Part shown: one piece after another, positions 23,372 through 29,526 of the stretch | How positions within the stretch are numbered: the first letter of the stretch is position 1 | Layout: the number at the start of each line of letters is the position of its first letter | DNA from: a virus | Length of the DNA stretch: 31,033 nucleotides | Virus record (IMG/VR): IMGVR_UViG_3300027728_000058 | Span: 1-31,033 of that record | Direction: 5' to 3' (one strand) | Made by a program: the position numbers and the translations under genes | Notes under the pieces: generated by a model | What the model was told of the DNA's origin: nothing | What the model saw: only the letters and a program-made list of their open reading frames with translations | Databases searched by the model: none

Positions 23372-24284
23372 TGTAGTATGAATTTATATTTAAAGTTGCG
23401 GGAGCAACAATACTAGTTTGTTCACTATTGTAAATCGTTATCTCCTGCATATGACCATTAAAATTTAAAGTACTATTATTACGACCACCAATATACTTTA
23501 TATCATCAGGTTCAACAACATTATTAAAACCACTAGTTATTGCTGTAACTAATGACAGTGTAGTGTTATTTCTGCGTGCAGTAAAAGAAGTATTAGATAT
23601 ATAAACAACAGAGTTTAACACTTGACCATTTATGGGTGAAGTAGTATCTCCATATCCATAAATTTGACCTGCTCGCAACGTAGTAAAAAACTCAGTTTCG
23701 TTTGTCAATGTACTACTAATAGCACCATAACCATACAACATTTCTGAAAAAATAGCAGTTGAAGGAGATCCCCCATACTTAAGCATTGCTGGTGTAGAGG
23801 CTGTTACATTCGTAACAGCAACAACATCAAATATAGAATGACTAGTTATAGGAATAGCAGTATCAATGATCATATAATCGTTTAACCCATCAAATAAAAT
23901 TGAAGGTCTCAAATTATAAGTGATTACACCAGTTGTTGAATCATAAATCTTTGGTTGATTCAACAAGTTAGGTTGCCTGGCATTATTTAACCCAAGATCC
24001 TGACCATATATTGTGGTCACAAAGCCATTTGCACCACTACAAAAACTAGTTATTGTAGCTGTGTCTACAACATTCCCAATAAAAGGTATATCTAACTCGG
24101 CATTATCAGTACTCCTACGCACGCGCACAGCATTACCTGTATAAGTGCTCCTCTGTTTACGCAAAGAAAATGCTGCATTTGCACCAGGATACAAGTCTAA
24201 GAAATACGAAGCGCCTACAATTGGCGGCTCAATACCCCTTACCTTAGATCCAAGGTATTTACCTATGTTAATGTTATTACCCAT
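23358..24284 (-). CDS. LamG/concanavalin-like tail protein
   Basis: A 308-residue protein. Start: GASYFLDLYPGANAAFSLRK, then AVRVRRSTDNAELDIPFIGN and SGANGFVTTIYGQDLGLNNA, then PSILFDGLNDYMI and a beta-rich rest. The 'AxSLRxxxSxYTGxAxRVRRSxDNxExDI' opening is one I recall from phage tail and arabinofuranosidase-like proteins with LamG/concanavalin-type lectin folds that bind glycans. It ends GHMQEITIYNSEQTS and NINSYYNVYP. The start overlaps the previous stop (TAATG). A receptor-binding or adhesion role is likely but inferred. Confidence 0.7.
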   Translation of the reverse strand: MGNNINIGKYLGSKVRGIEPPIVGASYFLDLYPGANAAFSLRKQRSTYTGNAVRVRRSTDNAELDIPFIGNVVDTATITSFCSGANGFVTTIYGQDLGLNNARQPNLLNQPKIYDSTTGVITYNLRPSILFDGLNDYMIIDTAIPITSHSIFDVVAVTNVTASTPAMLKYGGSPSTAIFSEMLYGYGAISSTLTNETEFFTTLRAGQIYGYGDTTSPINGQVLNSVVYISNTSFTARRNNTTLSLVTAITSGFNNVVEPDDIKYIGGRNNSTLNFNGHMQEITIYNSEQTSIVAPATLNINSYYNVYP

Positions 24285-24649
24285 TAGTAAGTATAACTAA
24301 TAATAAAGGTTGTACCAGTTGCGTTGTAAGCAAAATGACTAGTAGGATATTTAGACGCAGTGCCAGCATCAAAGTTCAAAGTAACACCACCAGGTATACT
24401 AACGTTACCACCACCATTTACATTTACAGTGCCCGGCGCGGCGCCAGCATTATAAATAGAAACAGATTTTGTAGCAACAGCTACAGTACCCGCTCCAGTA
24501 GATGACAATAAAGCCCCAGTAGAACTACCTGTATTACCAACAAATGTAGATAATGAAGTAAATAAAGCTTGCAACCCCTCAAGTACCTTGAGCTGGTAGG
24601 GCATATTACTACCCTTTTGACCATACGTTTTTATATTTCCAATTGACAT
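24284..24649 (-). CDS. Small tail/decoration protein
   Basis: A 121-residue beta-rich protein with SLSTFVGNTGSSTGALLSST, NVNGGGNVSIPGGVTLNFD and a hydrophobic end TTFIISYTY. Gly/Ser/Thr richness suggests a surface-exposed beta domain. It lies between two other tail proteins with gaps of 2 nt or an overlap, so it belongs to their operon. Function unknown. Confidence 0.55.
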   Translation of the reverse strand: MSIGNIKTYGQKGSNMPYQLKVLEGLQALFTSLSTFVGNTGSSTGALLSSTGAGTVAVATKSVSIYNAGAAPGTVNVNGGGNVSIPGGVTLNFDAGTASKYPTSHFAYNATGTTFIISYTY

Positions 24650-24651
24650 GG

Positions 24652-25341
24652 TTAATAAGTTTTAGATAATGTTACAATTTCAGTATAAATAGAGTTCAAA
24701 GCATCTGCAGCATTCCATTCAATAGTAAGATCAAGCGTATTATTTACAGTAGTATCAAAAGTTGTATTGTTTACAACACTAAAATCAGCCCCCTCAAAAG
24801 TAGTAGAAGCATTCTTTATATAAGTAAACTGACCACCGCTAGCAATACTAGCTACACCAGCACCGCCAATTGCTCGTACTGTAAAGTCAATGTTTAACTC
24901 AAAATGTTTATTAGTTAATCCTGGCATATTTATAAAACCAGTATCAACTAATACCACAGCTCCTGACTTAACTCTTATACGCAGATCATCATTGTTTTTA
25001 GAGGATAAATGGCCAATAATAACTACATGGAAACTATCACCAACTCTAAAAGCCCCCGCGGGAACACTCAAACTACCAACACCAGTACCTAATATACTAG
25101 ACTCAACAGTAGTATTAGTAACAACAGGCCCATCAACAGTTTGAGAAAATAACCCACCCGCAGCAGGAGTACTCAAGTTTATATAGTTAATCAAGTCCTG
25201 CCAACTAATAATAGCAGGTCTATAATCCCCATCATACTTACCATTTTTAACACCAAGCATGAACAAATCACTACTCTCCAACGTCTGCCGGCGAGAACCT
25301 ATCTTGATTAAATTAAAAATGTTCAGTAAATTGTTTAACAT
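24652..25341 (-). CDS. Tail protein with jelly-roll-like C-terminal domain
   Basis: A 229-residue protein. The N-terminal 60 residues include YRPAIISWQDLINYINLSTP, possibly the virion-attachment segment. Residues about 85-229 form a conserved beta domain: SVPAGAFRVGDSFHVVIIGH, LRIRVKSGAVVLVDTGFI, FTVRAIGGAGVASIASGGQF and VNNTTFDTTVNNTLDLTIEW, and end IVTLSKTY. I recall this domain as a recurring C-terminal module in Bacteroidota phage tail proteins. It is probably trimeric and exposed. The start codon sits within 2 nt of the stop of the tiny basic gene upstream. Confidence 0.65.
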   Translation of the reverse strand: MLNNLLNIFNLIKIGSRRQTLESSDLFMLGVKNGKYDGDYRPAIISWQDLINYINLSTPAAGGLFSQTVDGPVVTNTTVESSILGTGVGSLSVPAGAFRVGDSFHVVIIGHLSSKNNDDLRIRVKSGAVVLVDTGFINMPGLTNKHFELNIDFTVRAIGGAGVASIASGGQFTYIKNASTTFEGADFSVVNNTTFDTTVNNTLDLTIEWNAADALNSIYTEIVTLSKTY

Positions 25342-25342
25342 C

Positions 25343-25483
25343 TTACCTACCTTGTCGGTTATAACGCTTACTATAATTTTTGCTAGTTTTTAATACACTA
25401 GACCTCTTCTTAGAGTGAATACCAGGACGACGAATCTTACCCCTCACTGGTTTTAAACTCGTTGATTCTTTTTTCGCAGCCAT
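25343..25483 (-). CDS. Tiny very basic protein (46 residues)
   Basis: ATG at 25483, stop at 25343-25345. The protein begins MAAKKESTSLKPVRGKIRRP and contains GIHSKKRSSVLKTSKNYSKR before ending YNRQGR. The RRPGIHxKK...TSKNYxKRY...GQGR-like phrase matches tiny proteins I recall upstream of tail genes in other Bacteroidota phages. About a third of residues are Lys or Arg. It is the first gene of the tail operon and ends 2 nt before the next start; a ribosome- or nucleic-acid-binding role is conceivable but unproved. Confidence 0.65.
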   Translation of the reverse strand: MAAKKESTSLKPVRGKIRRPGIHSKKRSSVLKTSKNYSKRYNRQGR

Positions 25484-25523
25484 AATTGATACTGATTATA
25501 CCTTATAATATAATCATTATAAC

Positions 25524-25871
25524 CTACTTCTCCAAACTAGAATCCCGAGCCAATAAAAAATCGCGGATCTCTACACATATCTCATACTGCTCAGTATCCT
25601 CATAATACCCCAACATATCATCAATAACCTCATCAGTAATACCCTCATCGGGGTCGTGCCCTAAAAACAACATCAAATTCTTCTCACGAGCAATACCCAA
25701 TAACTGCTCATAAGTAACCTTACCAAATAAAATCTTCCTGGTATTATTAAACCCTACCTCAAAAGCTACATCATCCATATTATCCATGTTGAACTTAATA
25801 GCTCGTATACTATCTGACATCTCATCACCAAAATCACCCTCTAAATAAAAAGACTCTTCATCGTTTTTCAT
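25524..25871 (-). CDS. Acidic protein of unknown function at the divergence point
   Basis: I use the ATG at 25871 (MKNDEESFYLEGDFGDEMSD) instead of an upstream TTG. The 115-residue protein is very acidic (EGITDEVIDDMLGYYEDTEQ) with an aromatic/hydrophobic core (YEQLLGIAREKNLMLFLGHD) and a basic-poor tail. It is the outermost minus-strand gene, facing the plus-strand segment. A minus-strand TAAATTTG box ends about 12 nt upstream and may be part of its promoter. Highly acidic small proteins near transcription switch points can be DNA mimics or regulators; that is speculation here. Confidence 0.6.
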   Translation of the reverse strand: MKNDEESFYLEGDFGDEMSDSIRAIKFNMDNMDDVAFEVGFNNTRKILFGKVTYEQLLGIAREKNLMLFLGHDPDEGITDEVIDDMLGYYEDTEQYEICVEIRDFLLARDSSLEK

Positions 25872-26077
25872 ATTACCAATATACAAATTTACTAGATACC
25901 ATACAATAACACCCCCCCATACCTACATAAATTTACCCACCCCCCCCCACCATAGGGATACAAAACAAAATACAATAGAGACTGTAAGTGGGGCCCTATT
26001 CGCCGCTCCCCGGCGCGCGCACCTCGCGGGCCCACCCCCTAGTGCCACGGTGCACTCGCCGCAATGCCACCGCGCGC

Positions 26078-26112
26078 CAACAAAAAGTTTTCTGGGGAAA
26101 ACTTTGTTGTTG
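26078..26112. repeat. Inverted repeat (hairpin) in the divergent region
   Basis: CAACAA-AAAGTTTTC (26078-26092) pairs with GAAAACTTT-G-TTGTTG (26097-26112) around a TGGG loop: 15 bp with one bulged G. No T-run follows, so it does not look like a terminator. A protein-binding or origin-related structure is possible. Confidence 0.7.
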
Positions 26113-26120
26113 TCTTGCTA

Positions 26121-26179
26121 TGCTGTGCATGCGGTGCATGCACTACGTTGTCATCGTGCTGTGCATGCTATGCATGCAC
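26121..26179. repeat. Two direct repeats, each with two GCATGC palindromes
   Basis: TGCTGTGCATGCGGTGCATG + CAC at 26121-26143 recurs at 26157-26179 with only GG changed to TA, 36 nt apart. Each copy holds two GCATGC cores, giving four evenly built palindromes. The arrangement resembles iterons or operator sites, located just before the first leader of the plus-strand cassettes. Confidence 0.75.
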
Positions 26180-26209
26180 CTGCTTGCGACACAGCGCAGC
26201 GACACAGAG

Positions 26210-26250
26210 CAAGGCATTTCTCTAATACCTTAACCTTAAACCCTTTTCTT
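26210..26250 (+). promoter_or_regulatory. Cassette leader 1
   Basis: CAAGGCATTTCTCTAATACC and then TTAACCTTAAACCCTTTTCTT end right at the ATG at 26251. First copy of the leader shared by the plus-strand single-gene cassettes (core GGCATTTCTTTTA, here GGCATTTCTCTAA). It could be a phage promoter or a translation leader; no GGAGG site precedes the start. Confidence 0.7.
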
Positions 26251-26454
26251 ATGAGCAATTCTAAGCCTTCTTTTACACCGCGTAAAGTACGCGTTGACCT
26301 GTTCTCTGTTGCTTTAGCCGACGATAAAGCCTTGACTGCTATGCAGACAAAGCTTAATCAATGGCTTACTGCAGGAACATTGGTCAAGTACCAAATACAT
26401 ACGACAAGCACTCATGCTTTGTTTAATGTATGCCGACGTAAAGACGCTGAATAA
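26251..26454 (+). CDS. Cassette 1: small protein of unknown function
   Basis: A 67-residue protein, ATG at 26251, chosen because the shared leader ends there; upstream in-frame codons lie in the repeat-rich intergenic region. Sequence features: a basic N-terminus (KPSFTPRKVRVDLFSVALA), a helix (DKALTAMQTKLNQWLTAG) and a beta strand ending VCRRKDAE. No recognised family. GC content and codons are richer in GC than those of the minus-strand genes. The stop codon sits inside the stem-loop of its terminator, so termination and translation end together. Confidence 0.6.
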   Translation: MSNSKPSFTPRKVRVDLFSVALADDKALTAMQTKLNQWLTAGTLVKYQIHTTSTHALFNVCRRKDAE

Positions 26455-26467
26455 GCGTCTTTTTTCT
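26441..26467 (+). terminator. Terminator of cassette 1
   Basis: AAGACGC (26441-26447) pairs with GCGTCTT (26455-26461) around TGAATAA, followed by TTTTTC. The stop codon lies in the loop, so the last codons form part of the hairpin. Confidence 0.8.
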
Positions 26468-26479
26468 TTGTAGGAAGCC

Positions 26480-26522
26480 GCAAGGCATTTCTTTTACCTC
26501 TTAACAATTAACCCTATATCTT
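26480..26522 (+). promoter_or_regulatory. Cassette leader 2
   Basis: GCAAGGCATTTCTTTTACCT, then CTTAACAATTAACCCTATATC and TT immediately before the ATG at 26523. Shares the core, CTTAA-type and ATATCTTATG segments with the other leaders. Separated by only 13-18 nt from the cassette 1 terminator. Confidence 0.72.
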
Positions 26523-26807
26523 ATGAGAACTCCATTCGGATTTTACAAAACGCCTTTTGGCACAGCCTTGCATTTGCGCTACAAAGACAAAGAAAGCGCA
26601 GACCTCATTAGCGAATGCCTTGAGCGCTCTACAATTTGGCTCGGCAAGAACGACTGCTGGCACATTGAAGGCTTGATTAAGCCTGGCTACGAGCAACTTA
26701 CCAGAAAAGCCATTCTGCTAAATCGCTCTCGCACATTATCTAAGCAGCAGCGGGAAATTCTTGACGAAATCAATGCTATTGACCAGGCTATTGACTTAGG
26801 CTACTAA
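26523..26807 (+). CDS. Cassette 2: small protein of unknown function
   Basis: A 94-residue protein, MRTPFGFYKTPFGTALHLRY onward. It has a beta-like N-terminus and helices near DKESADLISECLERS and LSKQQREILDEINAIDQAID. The tryptophans in TIWLGKNDCWHIEG are notable. No family recognised. It is a single gene between its own leader and its own terminator. Base use is GC-richer than the capsid genes, consistent with a different origin of this segment. Confidence 0.65.
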   Translation: MRTPFGFYKTPFGTALHLRYKDKESADLISECLERSTIWLGKNDCWHIEGLIKPGYEQLTRKAILLNRSRTLSKQQREILDEINAIDQAIDLGY

Positions 26808-26814
26808 CGCATAC

Positions 26815-26840
26815 GCCCCGCATTAAGCGGGGCTTTGCTT
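26815..26840 (+). terminator. Terminator of cassette 2
   Basis: GCCCCGC (26815-26821) pairs with GCGGGGC (26827-26833), loop ATTAA, then TTTGCTT. Strong GC stem 7 nt after the stop. Confidence 0.88.
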
Positions 26841-26847
26841 ATTCTTC

Positions 26848-26891
26848 GCAAGGGCATTTCTTTTATAACTTAACAATTAAATCTTTTACCT
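26848..26891 (+). promoter_or_regulatory. Cassette leader 3
   Basis: GCAAGGGCATTTCTTTTATA, then ACTTAACAATTAAATC and TTTTACC, ending at the ATG at 26892. Core GGCATTTCTTTTA is exact, and CTTAACAATTAA repeats leader 2 exactly. Confidence 0.72.
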
Positions 26892-27101
26892 ATGAAAGCA
26901 GTTATCTATCTACTCAAAGCGTGGTTTGTAGCCCTATTAACCGCGTTTGCCCTACCATTTAGCCTTAGTCTGTTGGCTGTATTGACAACAGACATTACCT
27001 TTCACCAAGTGTTCCACTCTGAATTGTTTTGGTTACCATTTGGCTTCATATTGGTTATAATGTTCATTGTAATATGTGGATTTGAACCATATGAAGATTA
27101 A
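26892..27101 (+). CDS. Cassette 3: small membrane protein
   Basis: A 69-residue protein with two predicted membrane helices: YLLKAWFVALLTAFALPFSL followed by SLLAVL, and FWLPFGFILVIMFIVICGF near the C-terminus, linked by a short polar loop (TDITFHQVFHSEL). The end is acidic (EPYED). It may be a superinfection-exclusion, holin-like or regulatory membrane peptide; sequence alone does not decide. It has its own leader and terminator. Confidence 0.65.
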   Translation: MKAVIYLLKAWFVALLTAFALPFSLSLLAVLTTDITFHQVFHSELFWLPFGFILVIMFIVICGFEPYED

Positions 27102-27126
27102 TATTAGGTTTAGGGTTTAAGTAATT

Positions 27127-27159
27127 GGCTCCGCAGTAATGCGGGGCCTTTTGCTTTTT
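27127..27159 (+). terminator. Terminator of cassette 3
   Basis: GGCTCCGC (27127-27134) pairs with GCGGGGCC (27141-27148) with one U-G pair, loop AGTAAT, then TTTTGCTTTTT. Confidence 0.88.
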
Positions 27160-27235
27160 AAAGAGCGGGAGTGGTTAGACGCAGTGCCCATCTCGGGGGC
27201 CATTTATCTTAATCCAGCATGCTTACCTCGACGCG

Positions 27236-27272
27236 GCAAGGCATTTCTTTTATTACTGAAACCTTATATCTT
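27236..27272 (+). promoter_or_regulatory. Cassette leader 4
   Basis: GCAAGGCATTTCTTTTATTA, then CTGAAACCTTATATCTT, ending at the ATG at 27273. Core is exact and the TATATCTTATG ending matches leader 2. The 76 nt between the previous terminator and this leader contain no gene; AGCGGGAGTGGTTAGACGC at 27162-27180 recurs in similar form farther right. Confidence 0.72.
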
Positions 27273-27485
27273 ATGATCAAACATGCACAAACGGTTGTCA
27301 CTAAACAAGAGTATTTTGACACCACGCTGCGGAATGGCGAAACAATCCCTGTTCGTATCGAGCGCGTAATCTATCATCGCACCAAGACGATGACTGTACG
27401 CAAATGGTGCTTGAACTCTGGTATGATCATCGACGTGTTCCGTGATTTGCCTGCACCACCTGAGTTCGCAATCGTGGTCAAGTAG
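27273..27485 (+). CDS. Cassette 4: small protein of unknown function
   Basis: A 70-residue protein with the start placed at the ATG at 27273, directly after the leader. It has a basic, beta-rich sequence: MIKHAQTVVTKQEYFDTTLR, IPVRIERVIYHRTKTMTVRK and MIIDVFRDLPAPPEFAIVVK. Basic residues on alternating strand positions could bind nucleic acid. No family recognised. A longer reading from 27219 would run through the leader and is rejected. Confidence 0.62.
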   Translation: MIKHAQTVVTKQEYFDTTLRNGETIPVRIERVIYHRTKTMTVRKWCLNSGMIIDVFRDLPAPPEFAIVVK

Positions 27486-27493
27486 CCAAGCAT

Positions 27494-27520
27494 AAGCCCC
27501 ATTTGGGGCTTTGCTTTTTT
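27494..27520 (+). terminator. Terminator of cassette 4
   Basis: AAGCCCC (27494-27500) pairs with GGGGCTT (27505-27511), ATTT loop, followed by TGCTTTTTT. Located 9 nt after the stop. Confidence 0.87.
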
Positions 27521-27535
27521 ATTTGCAATACTATT

Positions 27536-27560
27536 AGGGCATTTCTTTTATTTCTTAAGG
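27536..27560 (+). promoter_or_regulatory. Cassette leader 5 (divergent downstream part)
   Basis: AGGGCATTTCTTTTATTTCT plus TAAGG holds the exact core but then departs from the other leaders: GGCGCTATTGCC follows, and the ATG is 36 nt farther on at 27596. If the core is a promoter, its position relative to the start varies. Confidence 0.6.
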
Positions 27561-27595
27561 CGCTATTGCCACAAAACCCCATAAAATCAAATCAA

Positions 27596-28129
27596 ATGGG
27601 ACAACTCAAAGCGACGCTAAACGGCGTCTACAATCGTAACGGCGAAATCGTCAACCGTTATGTGGTTTCAGGTTCAGCAGCAGACATCGCTGAATTTAAG
27701 AAAATCCAAGGTCAATACTTTCGCGAAGACACGCAAGGTAGGCCCTTGTACTTTCGCCCAAAGTTTGACCCACAAGGGCGACCTCACCCCTCGACGATGC
27801 TCATTGAGCCCAATTATCGTGGCGACGGCTTTGTCCCTGTGTACGACACTATTCTCGCTGACGCAGAATACGCCGAGTCAATTGGCGGTGTCGTAGGACA
27901 AGAACTCGGTAAGGCTCTTGCCCTTGAGTTACTCGAAAAGCGTCGCGCTCTTCGTAGCAATACTCGCGCCGTGGCTCTTGACACGCCTGAACCCATTGAG
28001 CAACCGCTCGTTGATGAACAACCCATTGACGACGATTTCAGCGGGAGCGGGTTAGACGACGAGCCTGTTGCTGAAAAGCCCAAAGCTAAAGCCAAGGCTA
28101 CCGCAACACCTGATTTGGGGGACATCTAA
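27596..28129 (+). CDS. Cassette 5: putative nucleic-acid-binding protein with acidic C-terminal tail
   Basis: A 177-residue protein, ATG at 27596. The upstream extension crosses the leader and terminator and is rejected. Residues 1-95 are beta-rich: LNGVYNRNGEIVNRYVVSGS, then QGQYFREDTQGRPLYFRPKF. Residues 95-120 are a helix (VVGQELGKALALELLEKRRA). The last 55 residues are acidic and disordered (VDEQPIDDDFSGSGLDDEP), interrupted by a Lys/Ala patch (KPKAKAKATATP), with the end DLGDI. A folded domain plus acidic tail recalls single-stranded DNA-binding proteins, but no OB-fold motif is proved by eye. Confidence 0.55.
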   Translation: MGQLKATLNGVYNRNGEIVNRYVVSGSAADIAEFKKIQGQYFREDTQGRPLYFRPKFDPQGRPHPSTMLIEPNYRGDGFVPVYDTILADAEYAESIGGVVGQELGKALALELLEKRRALRSNTRAVALDTPEPIEQPLVDEQPIDDDFSGSGLDDEPVAEKPKAKAKATATPDLGDI

Positions 28130-28147
28130 TCACCCGTTTGGGTGCAC

Positions 28148-28185
28148 AAGCAAGGCAGGTCTCACACACCTGCCTTGCTTTTTCT
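28148..28185 (+). terminator. Terminator of cassette 5
   Basis: AAGCAAGGCAGGT (28148-28160) pairs with ACCTGCCTTGCTT (28168-28180), a perfect 13-bp stem with a CTCACAC loop, followed by TTTC. The strongest terminator in the window. Confidence 0.92.
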
Positions 28186-28214
28186 ACATTATCCTTTTTT
28201 TTCACCATACTATT

Positions 28215-28400
28215 ATGGCATTTCTTTTTCTTCGCAGGCCCACAGCACAATATCCACGCGCAGCGGGAGTGGGGTTGACACCAAAAAATAGGAAATCGTA
28301 TCTTGTTGATTATCAAATCCCTAGAGTGAAACCAAAACCTCCACTCCCACTCATCACTAGATACAAAATACAAAATTGTTTACGCTGTAACATACGCTGA
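28215..28400 (+). CDS. Cassette 6: doubtful small basic protein
   Basis: The sixth core copy (TGGCATTTCTTTTTCTTCGC, 28216-28235) contains an ATG at 28215 that opens a 61-residue frame, MAFLFLRRPTAQYPRAAGVG and then LTPKNRKSYLVDYQIPRVKP, ending CLRCNIR. If leaders are promoters, an ATG inside one is unexpected and the frame may be fortuitous; Pro/Arg/Lys richness is unusual. An inverted repeat, GGGAGTGG with CCACTCCC, spans 28265-28348 within it. Treat as a weak candidate. Confidence 0.3.
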   Translation: MAFLFLRRPTAQYPRAAGVGLTPKNRKSYLVDYQIPRVKPKPPLPLITRYKIQNCLRCNIR

Positions 28401-28698
28401 TTATCAAGTAGTTAGTCTCATTTTCCCACCGCGTGGATAAACTCTTGTAAACCCTATTGTTTACGCTTTACATTGTTTGCGTATATTCACTGTTGGTAGA
28501 GAACTGCATTTATATCGTCAATTACTTTAAGTAACACGACGTAAGTGTCTGAGTATCAGTGAGTGGGATACCATATACCCCTTATTATCTAACAATTGAT
28601 AATCAAACTAATCTTGTATACTTCCTAGTTTAACTACTGGATATAGCTTATCTAACATAACTAATTCAACTAACATAACTCTTAAACTCTAATGCTTT
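28401..28698 (+). other. AT-rich intergenic region with GTTTACGC repeats
   Basis: No convincing gene. Contains TTGTTTACGC at about 28375 and again at 28459, TTGTAAACCC at 28445 and TTGTTTGCGT at 28474, the middle ones forming an inverted pair GTAAAC/GTTTAC. The sequence CTAACATAACT occurs twice at 28652-28680 just before the next ATG. These could be operator or iteron sites for the small zinc-ribbon gene, or part of its promoter. Confidence 0.5.
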
Positions 28699-28935
28699 AT
28701 GGTTACTTCTTCTTCTATATCTATATTAGGTAGGGTTCTTATTGTTGATAGAGAGAATCCGCGCGCACGTGCATTAGATACCTGCGCTGATTGTGGTCAC
28801 CCTATACAGGGTTACTCACCAATCGTGGTTCACACCTACACCAGCAAGCACGCCGATAAACCTGAATCAACTCGTATCATATGTCAATCATGTGATTACC
28901 TTGACTATTGTGAACCATATAGTATATTTGGTTAA
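28699..28935 (+). CDS. Small zinc-ribbon protein
   Basis: A 78-residue protein. The first 25 residues are hydrophobic/basic (VTSSSISILGRVLIVDRENP), followed by a CADC...CQSC zinc ribbon: residues 29-32 and 62-65 hold the four cysteines, separated by 29 residues containing YSPIVVHTYTSKHADKP. The end is YLDYCEPYSIFG. It probably binds zinc and perhaps nucleic acid. It lies upstream of the first structured-RNA element, transcribed in the same direction. GC content drops here relative to the cassettes. Confidence 0.6.
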   Translation: MVTSSSISILGRVLIVDRENPRARALDTCADCGHPIQGYSPIVVHTYTSKHADKPESTRIICQSCDYLDYCEPYSIFG

Positions 28936-29104
28936 CAATTAAATTCACCGCATGAACAAACGATTGTGGTACTATTCTAAAATGGGGTGATGACCTACAT
29001 CAACAACCTACAGTGCGGGGCAGCAATCCTCGTCGCAACTAGCATGACTAACCAATAATGTCTTGCACACTTCCTAAGCACGAATTAAACTGCTTCATCA
29101 TTTT
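28936..29104 (+). other. Non-coding stretch before the first RNA element
   Basis: No gene. Short possible hairpins only (TGATG-ACCTA-CATCA at about 28988-29002). It may be the start of the same transcript as the following RNA. The TTTTCCCTTTGCAC sequence that begins the element at 29101 is shared with copy 2. Confidence 0.4.
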
Positions 29105-29224
29105 CCCTTTGCACACTCACTAGTGAGCAGTTGTAATATGACCATTCTCGTAAAAGTTCCCTTAAATGTGGGTTGAGATTTACTCTATGGAGGGCGATAA
29201 TATATTACAACTGAGTGCAGAGGG
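29105..29224 (+). ncRNA. Structured RNA element, copy 1
   Basis: The 5' strand CCCTTTGCAC (29105-29114) pairs with GTGCAGAGGG (29215-29224): 10 bp with one G-U. Then a hairpin CTCA-CTAG-TGAG (29116-29127) and a second long stem CAGTTGTAATAT (29128-29139) with ATATTACAACTG (29202-29213), all bases paired. The apical part is further paired (CCAT with ATGG; GTAAA with TTTAC). The same design, with a compensatory pair change, recurs at 29822-29934, so RNA folding is selected. No match to a known ribozyme or riboswitch was found by eye. Confidence 0.75.
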
Positions 29225-29232
29225 ATTACAAT

Positions 29233-29411
29233 ATATCAACTGTAAATAACTTAATTAGGCTTTTTAACCTTTTGTGCCTGAATAAGTTTACACGAATTAG
29301 TAATAATTCTGGGGTTGTTGATATTAAACAAAAGTCTGCCTATTAAATAGGGAAGCTGCAACAGGCGTTAAATCGTGCGAGTAATAGCAGCATACAAGGA
29401 TCGCAACCTTG
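29233..29411 (+). ncRNA. Possible continuation of the copy 1 RNA: further stems before the uS10-like gene
   Basis: ATATCAAC (29233-29240) pairs with GTTGATAT (29317-29324), enclosing two hairpins. The first is TGTAAA with TTTACA and CTTAATTAGGC with GCCTGAATAAG (29241-29292; one A-A mismatch). The second is GAATT with AATTC (29294-29309). Beyond are CCTAT/ATAGG (29339-29351), GCTGC/GCAGC (29355-29391) and CAAGG/CCTTG (29395-29411). The density of local pairing exceeds what coding or random AT-rich DNA usually shows; whether it is one RNA with copy 1 is inferred. Confidence 0.55.
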
Positions 29412-29526
29412 GGAAACAAGTATTTACGTGCAAAGAGGGAATTTGATAGAAATATCAATAATCGACTGTATTTATACAGGAAGACAACTTAATGTACTAA
29501 AGGAATACTTGTTTCTTTTAATTTGT

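Larger units (their letters stand above)
25872..26209. other. Divergent intergenic region: C-tracts, GC-rich island, hairpin, GCATGC repeats
   Basis: This 338-nt stretch separates minus-strand from plus-strand genes. In order it holds a C7 run (25912-25918), a C3-A-C9 run (25936-25948), a GC-rich island (about 25991-26078) with GGGGCCC, GGGCCC and GCGCGC palindromes, a hairpin, and a repeat pair of GCATGC palindromes. An open frame crossing it on the plus strand reads into low-complexity Cys/Met sequence from the repeats and is not a gene. It is a plausible control region or replication origin; neither is demonstrated. Confidence 0.6.

Noticed and set aside
25988-26454. Two long plus-strand frames across the GC-rich island, with Met/Cys/His-rich translation
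   Set aside because: The translation is generated by GCATGC repeats and GC-rich palindromes, and has no protein-like composition. Only the final part from the ATG at 26251 is accepted, since it follows the shared leader.
26248-28400. Plasmid or integron integration with attC-type recombination sites
   Set aside because: The leader repeats lack the paired inverted core sites of attC, and no integrase is visible in the window; cassettes are described without this mechanism.
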